Part shown: positions 6,759 to 8,196 of the stretch, in pieces
Numbering within the stretch: the first letter of the stretch is position 1
How the letters are laid out: each line of letters opens with the position of its first letter
Origin: Bifidobacteriaceae bacterium
GTDB taxonomy: Bacteria > Actinomycetota > Actinomycetes > Actinomycetales > WQXJ01
NCBI GenBank assembly: GCA_031272565.1
Contig: JAISTN010000126.1
Span: 1 to 8,196, forward strand
Direction of reading: 5' to 3'
DNA length: 8,196 nucleotides
Notes under the pieces: model-generated
The model's database searches: none
Seen by the model: the letters and a program-made list of their open reading frames with translations, nothing else
Told to the model about the DNA's origin: nothing
Position numbers and translations under genes: made by a program

Positions 6759-6772
6759 TTTTCCCAGGTCAT
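6745..6772 (-). promoter_or_regulatory. weak promoter candidate for the transporter operon
   Basis: On the minus strand ATGACC (6772-6767) is a 4/6 match to a -35 box. After a 16-base spacer comes TAACAC (6750-6745), only a 3/6 match to a -10 box. Transcription would begin near 6738, leaving a leader of roughly 110 bases before the binding-protein ATG. The -10-like hexamer lies inside the CGTG/CACG dyad, as expected for a repressor-controlled promoter, but the match is poor and other placements are possible. Confidence 0.2.
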
Positions 6773-6785
6773 ACGATTGTTCCGT

Positions 6786-8196
6786 TCAGGCGGCGTTGCG
6801 GCCAGCGAAATAGCCTGCCAGGACCGCCTCGTTCATTTGGGCCGGCCGGACGGCGTCGCCCACCAGCGTCACCGTGGGGGCGGTGCCCAAGAAGGCCTCG
6901 GCCTGGTCCCGCCGCGGCTGCATGCCGGTGGCCACCACGATCACGTCCGCCGGGAAGGTCTCGCCGCCGGCCACCACACCAGCGGCGGTGACGGCCTCCA
7001 CCTTGGTTTGCAGCCGGACACTCAAGTGCTCCGCCAGTTGCTCCACCTGGTCGATCAAGGCCAGGTGCTGCAGGTAGGGGGCGTCGGCCGCATAGGCGTC
7101 CGCTTGCTCCAGGACGGTCACGTCACGGCCGGCCTGGGCCAGCGCCACGGCCTCTTCCAGGCCCACCTGGCCGCCGCCTATGACCACCACGCGGGCACCT
7201 TCCGGTACTTCGCCCAGGTCGATGGCGTGGACCACCCGCGGGTCGTCCAGGCCGTCGATGGCTGGCCAGACGGGCTCCGCCCCCACTGCCACCACCACGA
7301 CATCGGGCGCCAGGCCGCGCACCAGGTCCGGGGTGGCCGGCTGGCCCAGGTGCACGTTGATGAGCGGGGAGCGCTCCACCCGGCGGCTGGCGGTGTCGAC
7401 AAAGCGCTTCAGGTCGGCCTTGAAAGCCGGCCGCCAGGCGTGGCGCAGCATGCCGCCCAACGCCGGGCCGCGTTCATACAGGTCGACCGTGTGGCCGCGT
7501 TCGGCCGCCCCCAAGGCGGCTTCCAATCCGGCCGGGCCGCCGCCCACCACCAGGACCTTGAGCGGCTGGGCGGCCGGCAGTTTGTCGCGCCGCAGATATT
7601 CGGCATCCAGCCCGTACCAGGGGTTGACGGCGCAGTGGGCCACCCCTAGGTCGAACTTGACGTAGGGCACATAGCCCACTGACAGGCAGGTGTTGCAGCG
7701 TGTGCAGTGGGTGATTTCGTCGGCCCGGCCGGTGCGGGCCTTGTGCGGCAGGTCCGGGTCCGCCACCAGCGCCCGGGCCAGGGCGATGGCGTCCGCCGCG
7801 CCCGCGGCCAGGACGGCCTCCATGTGGGCCGGGTCGTTAAAGCCACCCACCGTCACCACCGGGATCTTGACGTGCCGCTTGATTTCCTTGGCCAGGTAGG
7901 CGTTGACGCCGCGCGGCGTGAACATGGTGGGGAACATCCGCAGGCCGGCCCGCCGGTTGTGGAAGGAGGCGGCGGAAACGTGGATCGAGTCGACCTTCGG
8001 TTCCAGCAACTGGGCCAGTTCCACCCCCTCGGCCTGCGTCATGCCGCCTTCCATCAGGTCGTCGCCGGAGATGCGGAAATCGATCGCCAGGTCGCGGCCA
8101 CACTTGGCCCGGATGTCGTCTGCCACCATCAACGCAAAGCGGGCCCGGTTGGCCAACGAGCCGCCAAAGCGGTCCGTCCGCCGGTTGGTGGCGGGG
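6786..8196 (-). CDS. Old Yellow Enzyme/2-enoate-reductase-type flavin oxidoreductase with Fe-S motif and NAD(P)/FAD module, C-terminal part
   Basis: The frame enters from the right edge; 469 C-terminal residues are visible and the family is usually about 640-680 long, so the first half of the FMN barrel is missing. The first visible residues read N-R-R-T-D-R-F-G-G-S-L-A-N-R-A-R-F, the OYE signature. The barrel continues to VGGFND and ARALVADPDLP (about 116-150), where Ala replaces the usual Gly before the phosphate-binding Arg. Cysteines follow at 164, 167, 170 and 188 (C-x2-C-x2-C-x17-C, then AVNP), the expected 4Fe-4S site. A dinucleotide-binding fold begins VLVVGGGPAGLEAA (about 214-227), a second GGGQVG lies at 340-345, and LVGDA near 444 is the usual end-of-domain FAD contact. 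Relatives include 2-enoate reductase, 2,4-dienoyl-CoA reductase FadH, bile-acid enzymes BaiCD/BaiH and trimethylamine dehydrogenase, which reduce C=C bonds or oxidise amines. Active-site residues lie partly off-window, so the substrate is open. It is cytoplasmic and probably works with the transporter encoded next. Confidence 0.95.
   Translation of the reverse strand, partial: PATNRRTDRFGGSLANRARFALMVADDIRAKCGRDLAIDFRISGDDLMEGGMTQAEGVELAQLLEPKVDSIHVSAASFHNRRAGLRMFPTMFTPRGVNAYLAKEIKRHVKIPVVTVGGFNDPAHMEAVLAAGAADAIALARALVADPDLPHKARTGRADEITHCTRCNTCLSVGYVPYVKFDLGVAHCAVNPWYGLDAEYLRRDKLPAAQPLKVLVVGGGPAGLEAALGAAERGHTVDLYERGPALGGMLRHAWRPAFKADLKRFVDTASRRVERSPLINVHLGQPATPDLVRGLAPDVVVVAVGAEPVWPAIDGLDDPRVVHAIDLGEVPEGARVVVIGGGQVGLEEAVALAQAGRDVTVLEQADAYAADAPYLQHLALIDQVEQLAEHLSVRLQTKVEAVTAAGVVAGGETFPADVIVVATGMQPRRDQAEAFLGTAPTVTLVGDAVRPAQMNEAVLAGYFAGRNAA

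Larger units (their letters stand above)
6630..6785 (-). other. intergenic region between the flavoenzyme and the transporter operon
   Basis: At 156 bp this is the only gap in the window long enough for a full promoter. Its right half (6723-6785) is less GC-rich than the surrounding genes and holds two dyads and a weak promoter-like pair. Its left half holds a GC-rich stem-loop at 6699-6723. No small gene with a convincing ribosome binding site is seen. It probably separates flavoenzyme transcription from transporter transcription or tunes read-through. Confidence 0.6.

Noticed and set aside
6777..7649. 290-codon plus-strand open frame
   Set aside because: It is antisense to the flavoenzyme, whose Fe-S and nucleotide-binding motifs are unambiguous; the translation has shadow-frame composition.
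8154..8156. TTG as the start of the flavoenzyme gene
   Set aside because: The frame continues upstream to the window edge and encodes the OYE motif N-R-R-T-D-R-F-G-G-S immediately before, so this is an internal leucine codon.

Overview
The window reads as a piece of a GC-rich genome, most likely an actinobacterium. The signs are strong G/C preference at third codon positions, Ala/Gly/Pro-rich linkers, GTG and TTG start codons, and an Ala-rich lipobox (LAAC) followed by a Ser/Gly linker. This is judged by eye, and nothing names a species. All seven genes lie on the minus strand, so transcription runs from the right edge (8196) to the left edge (1). The window cuts the first and last genes.

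In transcription order: (1) 8196-6786, the C-terminal two thirds or so of an Old-Yellow-Enzyme/2-enoate-reductase-type flavoenzyme with an Fe-S cluster motif and a dinucleotide-binding module; (2) 6785-6630, the only sizeable intergenic gap (156 bp), with several dyads and a weak promoter candidate; (3) 6629-5037, a lipoprotein solute-binding protein of SBP family 5; (4) 4985-3981 and (5) 3974-3036, the two OppB/DppB- and OppC/DppC-type permeases; (6) 3032-1275, a fused double ATPase (DppD-DppF in one chain); (7) 1250-309, a protein of two tandem cupin domains; (8) 312-1, the N-terminal DNA-binding part of an IclR-family regulator. From the permeases onward the gaps are 6, 3 and 24 bp and then a 4-bp overlap, so genes 3 to 8 look like one operon. 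The flavoenzyme may be read through into it or form its own unit.

Together the genes make a complete dipeptide/oligopeptide-class ABC importer (binding protein, two permeases, two ATPase domains). It is flanked by a redox flavoenzyme that in its family reduces C=C bonds or handles amines, by an uncharacterised bicupin, and by an IclR regulator, a family that often controls catabolism of aromatic or other carboxylic acids. A reasonable inference is an uptake-and-conversion cassette for a small organic substrate, perhaps an unsaturated or aromatic acid or a conjugate of one, rather than plain peptide uptake. The substrate cannot be read from the sequence. The least ordinary element is the bicupin, whose two halves differ at the metal-ligand positions. 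I see no mobile elements, RNA genes, CRISPR arrays or frameshifted genes.
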